Source of the DNA: DASPTB01 sp035623615
Lineage (GTDB): Bacteria > Actinomycetota > UBA4738
Direction of reading: 5' to 3'
DNA: 29,301 bases
Assembly: GCA_035623615.1 (NCBI GenBank)
Contig: DASPTB010000288.1
Location: 1-29,301 of the forward strand
The notes under the pieces were generated by a model. The model searched no databases and was not told where the DNA came from. It saw nothing but the letters and a program-made list of their open reading frames with translations. Shown one piece after another: positions 21,578-29,239 of this stretch; position 1 is the stretch's first letter; every line of letters begins with the position of its first letter. A program made the translations under genes and the position numbers.

Positions 21578-22842
21578 GAGCTCAGGAACCCTTCGTAGTT
21601 GCGCATCATCAGCTGCGACTCGATCTGTTTCATCGTCTCGAGCGCGACGCCGACGGTGATGAGGATGCTCGTGCCGCCGAAGGGGAATGCCTGGATGTTC
21701 CAGATCGAGAGGAACACCGACGGCAGCAGCGCGATGGCGGCCAGCCACAGCGACCCGGGAAGGGTGATGCGGTTGAGCACGTTCGCCAGGTATTGACCGG
21801 TCGGGTTGCCGGGACGGATGCCCGGAATGAACCCTCCGTACTTGCGGATGTCGTCGGCGGTCCGGTACGGGTCGAACTGGATCGCCGTGTAGAAGTACGC
21901 GAAGAACACCACCAGCATTCCGTAGATGAGCATGTAGACGGGCGACGCCGTGTTCAGGACGTAGTTGTCGACGAAGTTCTTGAACCATGTCGCGTGGATC
22001 ACGCTCACGAGCAGCGTCGGAAAGTACAGGATCGAGGACGCGAAGATGATCGGGATGACGCCCGACTGGTTCACCTTGAGCGGGATGTAGGTCGAGCCGC
22101 CCTGTGTCTGACGGCGGCCGACGATGCGCTTCGCGTACTGCACGGGGATTCGCCGCTGCCCCTGCTCCATGAACACGACCGCGAAGATGATGGCGACGCC
22201 GAGGGCCAGGAAGAAGTAGAACTTCGCCTGGCCGGCCTGCCGAAGGATCGCGAGGCCCTCGGAGGGCAGCCGCGAGATCACGCTCGTGAAGATCAGGATC
22301 GACATGCCGTTGCCGATGCCGCGCTGCGTGATCAGCTCACCCAGCCACATGATCATCGCGGTGCCGGCGGTCAGCGTGAGCACGATGATCGCCACGTGCT
22401 GCGGGTCGAAGATCCGCACCACCTGGAACTGGCTGTTGAACAGGAACACGAGCCCGGTCGACTGAAGCAGCGCCAGCGTCACGGTCATGTAGCGGGTGTA
22501 CTGCGTGATCTTCTTGATCCCGATCTCGCCCTGGCGCTGCCACTGCTCGAGGCGCGGGATGACCACCGTCAGCAGCTGCATGATGATCGAGCTGGTGATG
22601 TACGGCATGATCCCGAGCGAGAACACGGCGAACCGCGTGAGCGCGCCGCCCGAGAACAGGTCGATGAACTGCAGGACGCTCTGGTTGTTCGGCGAGTTGA
22701 ACTCGTTCTCGAGCGCCTTCACGTTGATGTCCGGAGCCGGGAGGTGCGACCCGAACCGGAACACCGCGATGATGAACAGCGTGAAGAGGATCTTCTTCCG
22801 AAGATCCGGGATCTTGAACGCGTTGACGAACGCTCTGAGCAC
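21574..22842 (-). CDS. secY: Preprotein translocase subunit SecY
   Basis: Channel-forming core of the Sec translocon, with SecE and SecG, in the inner membrane. 422 residues with ten membrane segments. The plug region (IDLFSGGALTRFAVFSLGIMPYI), the TM3/TM4 signature, the cytoplasmic loop KRIVGRRQTQGGSTYIPLKVNQSGVIP-like and the C-terminal TM10 are all recognisable. GTG start, 32 nt after rplO, with AAGGGG upstream. In that gap GGCCCC and GGGGC can pair across an 8-nt loop and would cover the ribosome binding site. Confidence 0.98.
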   Translation of the reverse strand: MLRAFVNAFKIPDLRKKILFTLFIIAVFRFGSHLPAPDINVKALENEFNSPNNQSVLQFIDLFSGGALTRFAVFSLGIMPYITSSIIMQLLTVVIPRLEQWQRQGEIGIKKITQYTRYMTVTLALLQSTGLVFLFNSQFQVVRIFDPQHVAIIVLTLTAGTAMIMWLGELITQRGIGNGMSILIFTSVISRLPSEGLAILRQAGQAKFYFFLALGVAIIFAVVFMEQGQRRIPVQYAKRIVGRRQTQGGSTYIPLKVNQSGVIPIIFASSILYFPTLLVSVIHATWFKNFVDNYVLNTASPVYMLIYGMLVVFFAYFYTAIQFDPYRTADDIRKYGGFIPGIRPGNPTGQYLANVLNRITLPGSLWLAAIALLPSVFLSIWNIQAFPFGGTSILITVGVALETMKQIESQLMMRNYEGFLSS

Positions 22843-22874
22843 CGAGGCGCCCCTTCAGGCTGGGGCCAACAAGT

Positions 22875-23321
22875 TTACCGGGAGTCGAGCAGCTGAACCG
22901 TACCTCCGGCCTGCTCGATCTTGGAGCGGGCGGACGCGGACACCGCGTGAGCCCGGACGGTGAGCGCCCGGTCGAGGTCGCCCCGGCCGAGGATCTTGAC
23001 CGGCATGGACCGGCGGACGAGCCCTTTCGCGTGCATCGCCTCGGGCGTCACCTCGGAACCCGGGTCGAACACGGCCCCCAGCCGCTCGACGTTGACGACG
23101 GCGAACTCCACCCGCGTGGGGTTCTGGAACCCCTTGAGCTTGGGAACCCGGCGCTGCAGGGGCATCTGGCCGCCCTCGAACCCCAGCTTCGGGTTGTGGC
23201 GGGCCCCCCAGCCCTTGGTGCCGCGGCCCGCCGTCTTGCCCTGGCCGGCCGCGCGTCCGCGCCCGACCCGGCGGCGGCGTCTGGTCGCCCCTTCTGCCGG
23301 ACGGAGGTGGTGCAGCTTCAT
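22875..23321 (-). CDS. rplO: Ribosomal protein L15
   Basis: Late-assembling large-subunit protein. 148 residues; the Arg/Gly-rich N terminus (RRRRVGRGRAAGQGKTAGRGTKG) inserts into 23S rRNA, and FEGGQMPLQRRVPKLKGF is the family signature. ATG start overlapping the rpmD stop (ATGA). Ends in TAA before the secY gap. Confidence 0.97.
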   Translation of the reverse strand: MKLHHLRPAEGATRRRRRVGRGRAAGQGKTAGRGTKGWGARHNPKLGFEGGQMPLQRRVPKLKGFQNPTRVEFAVVNVERLGAVFDPGSEVTPEAMHAKGLVRRSMPVKILGRGDLDRALTVRAHAVSASARSKIEQAGGTVQLLDSR

Positions 23322-23506
23322 TCGGAGACCTCCTCCACACGGACGAGGTGGGCGACCTTGCGGATCATCCCCCGGATCTCGGGGCGGTCGTCCTTGACCA
23401 CAGAGTCGTTCGGGCGGTGCAGCCCGAGACGGCGAACGGTCGCCTTCTGGTCCTTGGGGTGATCGATGACCGAGCGAACCTGCGTGATCCGGAGCCTACT
23501 CGCCAT
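23318..23506 (-). CDS. rpmD: Ribosomal protein L30
   Basis: 62 residues, the usual bacterial size: LRITQVRSVIDHPKDQKATVRRLGL, HRPNDSVVKDDRPEIRGMI. Its ATG lies inside the last codons of rpsE (11-nt overlap). L30 is absent from some bacteria; it is present here. Confidence 0.96.
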   Translation of the reverse strand: MASRLRITQVRSVIDHPKDQKATVRRLGLHRPNDSVVKDDRPEIRGMIRKVAHLVRVEEVSE

Positions 23507-24092
23507 CGCCGCCCTCCTCGAGGCCGAGCTCGGCGCGCCGAGCAGCGCTCGCCTCGTCGGCGGCCGCCATCGCGTCGAGCATCGGGCGCGGCGCGATGTC
23601 GTTCACGTCCTGGCCGCGGCTCTCGGCGATCTCCTCGGGGCGGCGGAGGCTCGTGAGTCCGGCCATCACCGCGTGGACGATGTTGATCGGGTTCGAGGAG
23701 CCCATCGACTTCGACAGGATGTCCTTTATCCCCGCGGCCTCGACCACGGCGCGCACCGGCCCGCCGGCGATGACCCCGGTCCCCGGCGCCGCCGGCTTCA
23801 GCAGGACGCGTCCCGCGCCGTCCTCGCCGATGACCTCGTGCGGGATCGTCGAGCCCATCATGGGGATCTGGACCATGTTCTTCTTGGCGACGTCCGCGCC
23901 TTTCTGGATCGCGCCCGGGACCTCCTTGGCCTTGCCGTGTCCCATTCCGACCCTGCCGGCCTTGTCGCCGACGACTACGAGCGCGGTGAAGCTGAACCGG
24001 CGTCCGCCCCTGACCACCTTGGCGACGCGGTTGATCGAGACCACCCGCTCCTCGTACGGGCTCCGCTCTGCGTTGCTGTCGAAGCGCCTCAA
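23496..24092 (-). CDS. rpsE: Ribosomal protein S5
   Basis: Small-subunit body protein needed for decoding fidelity and the mRNA entry site. 198 residues: RVAKVVRGGRRFSFTALVVVGD, GHGKAKEVPGAIQK, GGPVRAVVEAAGI, and SSNPINIVHAVMAGL. The start is a TTG at 24092 overlapping the rplR stop (TTGA), with GGAGG 9 nt upstream. There is a mild acidic C-terminal tail (EEGGDGE). Confidence 0.97.
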   Translation of the reverse strand: MRRFDSNAERSPYEERVVSINRVAKVVRGGRRFSFTALVVVGDKAGRVGMGHGKAKEVPGAIQKGADVAKKNMVQIPMMGSTIPHEVIGEDGAGRVLLKPAAPGTGVIAGGPVRAVVEAAGIKDILSKSMGSSNPINIVHAVMAGLTSLRRPEEIAESRGQDVNDIAPRPMLDAMAAADEASAARRAELGLEEGGDGE

Positions 24093-24433
24093 ATCTGCAA
24101 GCCTCCTTCACGCGCGCCCTCGGCGAGCGCTGCCACGCGGCCGTGGTACAGCCGGCCGCCGCGGTCGAACACGGCGCGCTCGACTCCCTGGGCCTTCGCC
24201 TTCTCGGCCAGCGCCTGTCCGACCGCCTTGGCCGTCGCGCTCTTGTCCGAACCGGTGATCCCGGCATCCGACGCGGACGCGACGGTCCGGGCCGCGCCGT
24301 CGTCCACCAGCTGCGCGTAGATATGCCGGTTGGAGCGGTACACGGCCAGGCGCGGACGCTCGGCGGTGCCCCGGATCTTCTTGCGGACCCGTCCGTGACG
24401 GCGGATCCGCGACGAACGCTTGTCGACGCCCAT
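24089..24433 (-). CDS. rplR: Ribosomal protein L18
   Basis: 5S rRNA-binding protein of the central protuberance. 114 residues: RHGRVRKKIRGTAERPRLAVYRSNRHIYAQLVDD and VFDRGGRLYHGRVAALAEGAREGGL. ATG shares one base with the rplF stop (TGATG). Confidence 0.97.
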   Translation of the reverse strand: MGVDKRSSRIRRHGRVRKKIRGTAERPRLAVYRSNRHIYAQLVDDGAARTVASASDAGITGSDKSATAKAVGQALAEKAKAQGVERAVFDRGGRLYHGRVAALAEGAREGGLQI

Positions 24434-24978
24434 CAGGCCGCTCCCTTGGCCGCCTTGCCGGCCTTCTTCCGCACGTGCTCGCCCTCGTACCGGATTCCCT
24501 TCCCTTTGTAGGGCTCGGGCTTGCGGATCTTCCGGATGTTGGCGGCGACTTGCCCGACCAGCTGCTTGTCGATGCCCCGCACCGTGATCCGGTTGGGGGC
24601 CGGCACCTCGAACTCGATCCCGGGCGGCGGCGGGAAATCGACCGCGTGCGAGAATCCCAACGCCAGCTCGAGGTCGGAGCCCTTCAGCGCGGCGCGGTAG
24701 CCGACGCCAACGATCTCGAGGCGCTTCTCGTAGCCGCTCGTGACGCCCTCGATCATGTTGGCCACCAGTGTCCTCGTGAGCCCGTGCAGCGAGCGGTGCA
24801 GCCGCTCGTCGCTGGGACGCTCGATGCGGATCACCCCGTCCGACTGGACGACACGCATATCGGCGTGCAGGTCGCGCTCCAGCGACCCGCGCGGGCCCTT
24901 GACCGCCACGTGCGAGCCGTCGAGCGCCACCTCCACTCCGGAGGGGACCGTGATGGGCTGCCGGCCGATTCGGGACAT
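24433..24978 (-). CDS. rplF: Ribosomal protein L6
   Basis: 181 residues, two repeated domains. MSRIGRQPITVPSGVEV start, VKGPRGSLER in the first domain, and the C-terminal KPEPYKGKGIRYEGEHVRKKAGKA rRNA-binding signature are all clear. ATG start 14 nt after rpsH. Confidence 0.98.
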   Translation of the reverse strand: MSRIGRQPITVPSGVEVALDGSHVAVKGPRGSLERDLHADMRVVQSDGVIRIERPSDERLHRSLHGLTRTLVANMIEGVTSGYEKRLEIVGVGYRAALKGSDLELALGFSHAVDFPPPPGIEFEVPAPNRITVRGIDKQLVGQVAANIRKIRKPEPYKGKGIRYEGEHVRKKAGKAAKGAA

Positions 24979-24992
24979 GACGTACTTCGCTC

Positions 24993-25391
24993 CTACCAGA
25001 CGTATGCGAGGACTTCCCCGCCGACGCCTTGCTTGCGTGCCTGCTTGTCCGTGAGGACGCCGCCGGAGGTCGAAAGGATAGCGATCCCCAGGCCGCCCAG
25101 CACCCGGGGCACCTCGTCCCGGCCCACGTACACGCGCTTGCCGGGCTTGGAGATCCTTCGGATCCCGGTGATGGTGCGCTCGCGCTTGGGCGAGTACTTC
25201 AGCTGGAGACGCAGCGTGCGCTTGACCCCCTCGCCCTCGACATCGAAACCGGTCACGTAGCCTTCCTTCACGAGGATGTCGGCGACGCGCATCTTGACCG
25301 AGGACAGCGGCATCTCCACGTCGTCCTTGTACGCGAGGTTCGCGTTGCGGATGCGGGTCAACATGTCGGCGATCGGATCGGTCATGACCAT
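24993..25391 (-). CDS. rpsH: Ribosomal protein S8
   Basis: Primary 16S rRNA-binding protein and, in E. coli, the translational repressor of the spc operon. 132 residues with TDPIADMLTRIRNA and GLGIAILSTSGGVLTDKQARKQGVGGEVLAYVW. Two ATGs are possible, 25391 and 25385; GGTGAG is 8 nt from the first, so I used it, though most S8 proteins begin at the second. Confidence 0.97.
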   Translation of the reverse strand: MVMTDPIADMLTRIRNANLAYKDDVEMPLSSVKMRVADILVKEGYVTGFDVEGEGVKRTLRLQLKYSPKRERTITGIRRISKPGKRVYVGRDEVPRVLGGLGIAILSTSGGVLTDKQARKQGVGGEVLAYVW

Positions 25392-25406
25392 GTGTCCCTC
25401 ACCCCC

Positions 25407-25592
25407 TCACCACGACGCCTTGGTGACGCCGGGGATCTCGCCGGCGTGCGCCAGCTCTCGAAAACAGATGCGGCACAACATGAAGCGCCGGTAGACCGCG
25501 CGCTGACGGCCGCACCGCTGACAGCGCGTATAGGCGCGCACGCCGAACTTCGGGCGCCGTTGCTGCTTGTTCACCAATGCCTTCTTCGCCAT
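25407..25592 (-). CDS. rpsN: Ribosomal protein S14, zinc-binding type Z
   Basis: 61 residues. Cys24, Cys27, Cys40 and Cys43 form the zinc site of the short form; the longer Cys-free form replaces it under zinc starvation in some bacteria. Begins M-A-K-K-A-L and ends K-A-S-W, as usual. ATG start 28 nt after rplE. Confidence 0.97.
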   Translation of the reverse strand: MAKKALVNKQQRRPKFGVRAYTRCQRCGRQRAVYRRFMLCRICFRELAHAGEIPGVTKASW

Positions 25593-25620
25593 GCTTCTCT
25601 TCCTCGCTGGTTCTCGCGGC

Positions 25621-26217
25621 CTATCCCGCCGCCGACACCGCGGCCATCCCCGCGAATGGGAAACCGAGCGCCCGCAGGAGTGCCCGGCCCTCGTCGTCGT
25701 GGACCGCGGTCGTCACGATGGTGATGTCCATGCCCCGGACCTTGACCACCTTGTCGTAGTCGATCTCCGGGAAGATCAGCTGCTCGGTGACCCCGATGCT
25801 GTAGTTGCCGTGGCCGTCGAAGGAGTTCGGGTCGAGGCCGCGGAAGTCGCGGATGCGGGGCAGCGCCGTCGAAAGCAACCGATCGAGGAACTCCCACATC
25901 CTGGCGCCGCGCAACGTCACCCGGGCGCCGATCGCCATGCCTTCGCGGAGCTTGAACGCGGCGATCGACTTGCGCGCTCGCGTCACCACCGGCTTCTGGC
26001 CGGTGATGATCGCCAGGTCCTCGATGGCGGCGTCGAGCAGCTTGCCGTCGCGCACCGCGTCCCCGACGCCCATGTTCACGATGACCTTCTCGGGCCGCGG
26101 CACGCGCATCGGGCCCGGGAGGCCGAGCTCGGCCTGGAGCTGCGACCGGAGCTCCTGCACGTAGCGCTCCTTGAGCCGCGGCGCCGGGACCGATTCCTTG
26201 GGTCGTTCGTTCGCCAT
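25621..26217 (-). CDS. rplE: Ribosomal protein L5
   Basis: 5S rRNA-binding protein that contacts the P-site tRNA. 198 residues: VPRPEKVIVNMGVGDAV, ITGQKPVVTRARKSIAAFKLREGM, RGLDPNSFDGHGNYSIGVTEQLIFPEI. A ~20-residue N-terminal extension is ordinary for actinobacteria. ATG start 9 nt after rplX. Confidence 0.97.
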   Translation of the reverse strand: MANERPKESVPAPRLKERYVQELRSQLQAELGLPGPMRVPRPEKVIVNMGVGDAVRDGKLLDAAIEDLAIITGQKPVVTRARKSIAAFKLREGMAIGARVTLRGARMWEFLDRLLSTALPRIRDFRGLDPNSFDGHGNYSIGVTEQLIFPEIDYDKVVKVRGMDITIVTTAVHDDEGRALLRALGFPFAGMAAVSAAG

Positions 26218-26226
26218 GCCGCTCTC

Positions 26227-26556
26227 CTAGAACTCCGTCCCGCACCGACGGCAGACCCGGGACTTGGTCGAGTCCTCGAGGTGATGGCCGACCCGCGTCG
26301 GCTTGCCGCACGAAGGGCACACGACCTGGACGTTCGAGATGTCGATGAACTCTTCCTTGATCGTGAGACCGCCGGTCTGGCCACCTCGCGACTGCTGCGC
26401 GGGGCGCACGGGAAGGTGCCGGGTCACTCGAGCGACGCCCTCGACCATGACACGCCCCTTCTTCGGCAGCACGTTGACCACCCGGCCGCGCTTGCCGCGG
26501 TCCTTTCCGGTGATGACCTCGACTTCGTCGTTCTTGCGGATGCGCACGCTCGCCAT
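26227..26556 (-). CDS. rplX: Ribosomal protein L24
   Basis: Early assembly initiator near the exit tunnel. 109 residues with VRIRKNDEVEVITGKDRGKRGRV (KOW motif). The C-terminal half has a C4 knuckle: Cys80, Cys83, Cys102 and Cys105. The ATG follows the rplN TAG with no gap, in the same frame. Confidence 0.97.
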   Translation of the reverse strand: MASVRIRKNDEVEVITGKDRGKRGRVVNVLPKKGRVMVEGVARVTRHLPVRPAQQSRGGQTGGLTIKEEFIDISNVQVVCPSCGKPTRVGHHLEDSTKSRVCRRCGTEF

Positions 26557-26925
26557 CTAGAGCACCTCCGGCGCAAGCGAGATGATCTTCATGAACCGCT
26601 TCTCGCGAAGCTCCCGGGCGACCGGCCCGAAGATCCGAGTGCCACGCGGGTTCTTCTGCTCGTTGATCAGCACCACCGCGTTCTCGTCGAACTTGATGTA
26701 GGAGCCGTCGGGCCGCCGCCGCTCCTTGGCCGTGCGAACGACGACCGCTTTCACGACCTCGCCCTTCTTGACGCCTCCCCCCGGGAGCGCGTCCTTGACC
26801 GAGGCGACGATGACGTCGCCCACCCCCGCGTACCGCCGGCCCGAGCCGCCCAGCACACGGATGCACAGGACCTCCTTGGCCCCCGTGTTGTCCGCCACCT
26901 TGCACCTGGTCTCTTGCTGGATCAC
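26557..26925 (-). CDS. rplN: Ribosomal protein L14
   Basis: 122 residues, the invariant length. VADNTGAKEVLCIRVLGGS and the terminal RELREKRFMKIISLAPEVL are diagnostic. GTG start overlapping the rpsQ stop (GTGA). Confidence 0.98.
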   Translation of the reverse strand: MIQQETRCKVADNTGAKEVLCIRVLGGSGRRYAGVGDVIVASVKDALPGGGVKKGEVVKAVVVRTAKERRRPDGSYIKFDENAVVLINEQKNPRGTRIFGPVARELREKRFMKIISLAPEVL

Positions 26926-27206
26926 TTGGCGCGCTCCAGGACCTCGACCACGCGCCAGCGCTTGGTCTTCGACAGCGGCCGCGTCTCCACGATGCGCACG
27001 ACGTCGCCCACGTGCGCGTCGTTGTTCTCGTCGTGGGCCTTGAGCTTGGTCGACCGGCGAATGATCTTGCCGTACAAGGGATGACGGACCTGTGTGGAGA
27101 TGCGCACCACCACGGTCTTGTCCATGGCGTCGGATACGACGTCGCCCGTCCGGACCTTGCGCCGGCCGCGCGCCGCCGCCTCCGTCCCCGCCTCGCTCGT
27201 GCTCAC
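26922..27206 (-). CDS. rpsQ: Ribosomal protein S17
   Basis: 94 residues. The core begins at RRKVRTGDVVSDAMDKTVVVRI; HPLYGKIIRRSTKLKAHDE and RPLSKTKRWRVVEVLERAK follow. A short Ser/Glu/Ala-rich N-terminal extension of about 14 residues is present, as in other actinobacteria. The GTG start overlaps the rpmC stop (GTGA). Confidence 0.96.
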   Translation of the reverse strand: MSTSEAGTEAAARGRRKVRTGDVVSDAMDKTVVVRISTQVRHPLYGKIIRRSTKLKAHDENNDAHVGDVVRIVETRPLSKTKRWRVVEVLERAK

Positions 27207-27589
27207 TGCTTCTCCTCGTCGTCCGAATCGTCCTCGAGCATGTGCTGCTCGTGGGCGAAGATCGCCTCGTCGGTGGGTGACGCCTTGTCCTCCGCGAGCT
27301 CGGTGAGCGAGCTGCCCTTGAGCTCGCCGCTCGCGATGGCCGCCCGGCGCTCCTCGAGCGATCGCCGCTCGGCCGCGGCCACGTCGGCCTCGATCTCGCC
27401 TTCCACGTGCCGCTCGCGCAACACGGTCAGCACCCGCGCGACGTCGTGGCGCACCTGCTTCATCCGCATCGGGTTGTCGAGCTGACCTGTCGCGACCTGG
27501 AAGCGCAGGTTGAACAGCTCCTCCTTCAGCGCCTCGAGGCGCACGAGGAGGTCCTCGTCCATCATGTCGCGCAGCTCGATGGCCTTCAT
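27203..27589 (-). CDS. rpmC: Ribosomal protein L29 with acidic C-terminal extension
   Basis: The first ~64 residues (ELRDMMDEDLLVRLEALKEELFNLRFQ ... RHDVARVLTVLRER) are a normal L29, which lies beside the exit tunnel. Residues 65-128 are extra, probably helical and then disordered, ending in the strongly acidic run LEDDSDDEEKQ; L29 is normally 60-80 residues. ATG start overlapping the rplP stop (ATGA). Confidence 0.95.
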   Translation of the reverse strand: MKAIELRDMMDEDLLVRLEALKEELFNLRFQVATGQLDNPMRMKQVRHDVARVLTVLRERHVEGEIEADVAAAERRSLEERRAAIASGELKGSSLTELAEDKASPTDEAIFAHEQHMLEDDSDDEEKQ

Positions 27590-28005
27590 TCACCGACCCC
27601 CGTCCGCATGATGAACCGGGTGCGGATCGGCAGCTTGTGCGCGGCGCGCCGGATGGCCTCGCGCGCGACCGGCTCGCCGACACCGGAAAGCTCGAACATG
27701 ACACGGCCGGGCTTCACGACGGCGACCCATCCCTCGGGGTTGCCCTTGCCCGAACCCATACGCGTCTCGGCCGGCTTCTTCGTCACCGGCTTGTCGGGGA
27801 AGATGTTGATCCACACCTTCCCGCCGCGGCGGATGTGGCGCGTCATCGCCACGCGCGCGGCCTCGATCTGGCGGTTGGTGATCCAGCCCGGCTCGAGGGC
27901 CACGAGCCCGTAGTCGCCGAAGTGCACCTCGCCGCCACCCTTCGCCTTCCCGCGCATGCGCCCGCGGTGCTGCTTGCGGTGCTTGATCTTCTTCGGCGCC
28001 AGCAT
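27586..28005 (-). CDS. rplP: Ribosomal protein L16
   Basis: 139 residues, typical. MLAPKKIKHRKQHRGRM start, EPGWITNRQIEAARVAMTRHIRRGGKVWINIFPDKPVT, and RMGSGKG, the loop near the peptidyl-transferase centre. ATG shares one base with the rpsC stop (TGATG). Confidence 0.98.
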   Translation of the reverse strand: MLAPKKIKHRKQHRGRMRGKAKGGGEVHFGDYGLVALEPGWITNRQIEAARVAMTRHIRRGGKVWINIFPDKPVTKKPAETRMGSGKGNPEGWVAVVKPGRVMFELSGVGEPVAREAIRRAAHKLPIRTRFIMRTGVGE

Positions 28006-28880
28006 CAGGGACGACCTCCCCGCGGGCGGGACTGGCCCGGACGTGCCGGGCGGCCGGGACGGCGCCCGCCGGGACGCTGCGGATCGGCCGGGGTCGGCGT
28101 GGGAGCGGGCACGGCGGGACCACCTTCGATCTCCCGCGCGTCGGTGATGAGCGCCCCGGTCGAGGCGCCGCCGGCCCCGCGAGCGGGGCCACCCGCGAGC
28201 GCCCTCGCGCGTGCGCGTTCGACCTCCTGCTCCTGGGGGCCGAGCTCGTCGCCGTGGTAGACCCAGACCTTGACACCGATCGTGCCCATGGTCGTCTTCG
28301 CGACGGCCGTCCCGTAGTCGATCCGGGCACGCAGCGTGTGCAGGGGAACCCTTCCTTCGCGGTACCACTCCCGGCGCGACATCTCCGCGCCGCCCAGACG
28401 GCCGCCGCACTGTACGCGGACGCCCAGGGCCCCGGCCTTCATCGCGCTCTGCACCGCGCGGCGCATCGCGCGGCGGAACGAGACGCGGCCGACGAGCTGC
28501 TCGGCGACGCCCTGGGCGAGGAGCGCGGCATCGGTCTCGGGACGGGACTCGCTGGCCGTCTGGTTCATGTCCTCGACCTTCACGTCCACGCGGCGTCCGG
28601 TGATCTTCTCGACGTCCTTGCGGATGCGGTCCACCTCTGCGCCCTTGCGCCCGATGACGATCCCCGGGCGCGCGGTGCGGATGAAGACCTGGACCTGATC
28701 GCCCTTGCGCTCGATGTCGATGCCCGAGATGCCGGCGCGCGTCAGCCGCCCGGTGATGTACTTGCGGATCAGCACGTCCTGGTGCAGCTGCTCGGCGAAA
28801 TCCCTGCCCGCGAACCACTTCGACTTCCACGGGTAGATGACCCCGAGACGGAACCCGTACGGATTCACCTTATGTCCCAC
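28005..28880 (-). CDS. rpsC: Ribosomal protein S3 with Arg/Gly/Pro-rich C-terminal tail
   Basis: mRNA-entry protein with helicase activity. 291 residues: HKVNPYGFRLG start, the KH domain with RPGIVIGRKGAEVDRIRKD, then RRAMRRAVQSAMKAGALGVRV and GRLGGAEMSRREWYREGRVPLHTLRARIDYG. From about residue 220 the tail is low complexity, ending in Arg/Pro/Gly repeats (RPGGRRPGRPARPG); longer than the E. coli S3 (233) but comparable with other actinobacteria. GTG start, overlapping rplV by 11 nt. Confidence 0.96.
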   Translation of the reverse strand: MGHKVNPYGFRLGVIYPWKSKWFAGRDFAEQLHQDVLIRKYITGRLTRAGISGIDIERKGDQVQVFIRTARPGIVIGRKGAEVDRIRKDVEKITGRRVDVKVEDMNQTASESRPETDAALLAQGVAEQLVGRVSFRRAMRRAVQSAMKAGALGVRVQCGGRLGGAEMSRREWYREGRVPLHTLRARIDYGTAVAKTTMGTIGVKVWVYHGDELGPQEQEVERARARALAGGPARGAGGASTGALITDAREIEGGPAVPAPTPTPADPQRPGGRRPGRPARPGQSRPRGGRP

Positions 28881-29229
28881 CGGCCACCTCCTCGCTTCCC
28901 TCCAGGCTCTCGACGACGAGCGTCACGTGCGACGTCCGCTTGCGGATCTGCGTGGCTCGCCCGTACGCGCGCGGGCGCCAGCGCTTGAGCGTCGGGCCTT
29001 CGTCGACCCACGCCCGCGAAACGAAGAGGTTCTCGGGGATCGCCCGGCGCTGCTCCGCGTTCGCGACCGCCGAGTTCAGCAGCTTTTCGAGCAGACGGTT
29101 GGGCCCGAGCGCCGACAGCCGCAGCACCCGCCGCGCGTCCTCGACGTGGCGTCCGCGGATCATATCGACCGAGCGCCGCATCTTCCGCGGCGACACCCGG
29201 ATGTATTTCGCGCTGGCTCGAGCTTCCAT
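28870..29229 (-). CDS. rplV: Ribosomal protein L22
   Basis: 119 residues; lines the exit tunnel with its beta hairpin. KYIRVSPRKMRRSVDMIRG, SAVANAEQ and the tunnel-tip region RAWVDEGPTLKRWRPRAYGRATQIRKRTSH are clear. ATG with AGAGGA about 6 nt upstream, 10 nt after rpsS. Confidence 0.97.
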   Translation of the reverse strand: MEARASAKYIRVSPRKMRRSVDMIRGRHVEDARRVLRLSALGPNRLLEKLLNSAVANAEQRRAIPENLFVSRAWVDEGPTLKRWRPRAYGRATQIRKRTSHVTLVVESLEGSEEVAGGT

Positions 29230-29239
29230 CCTGTTCCTC

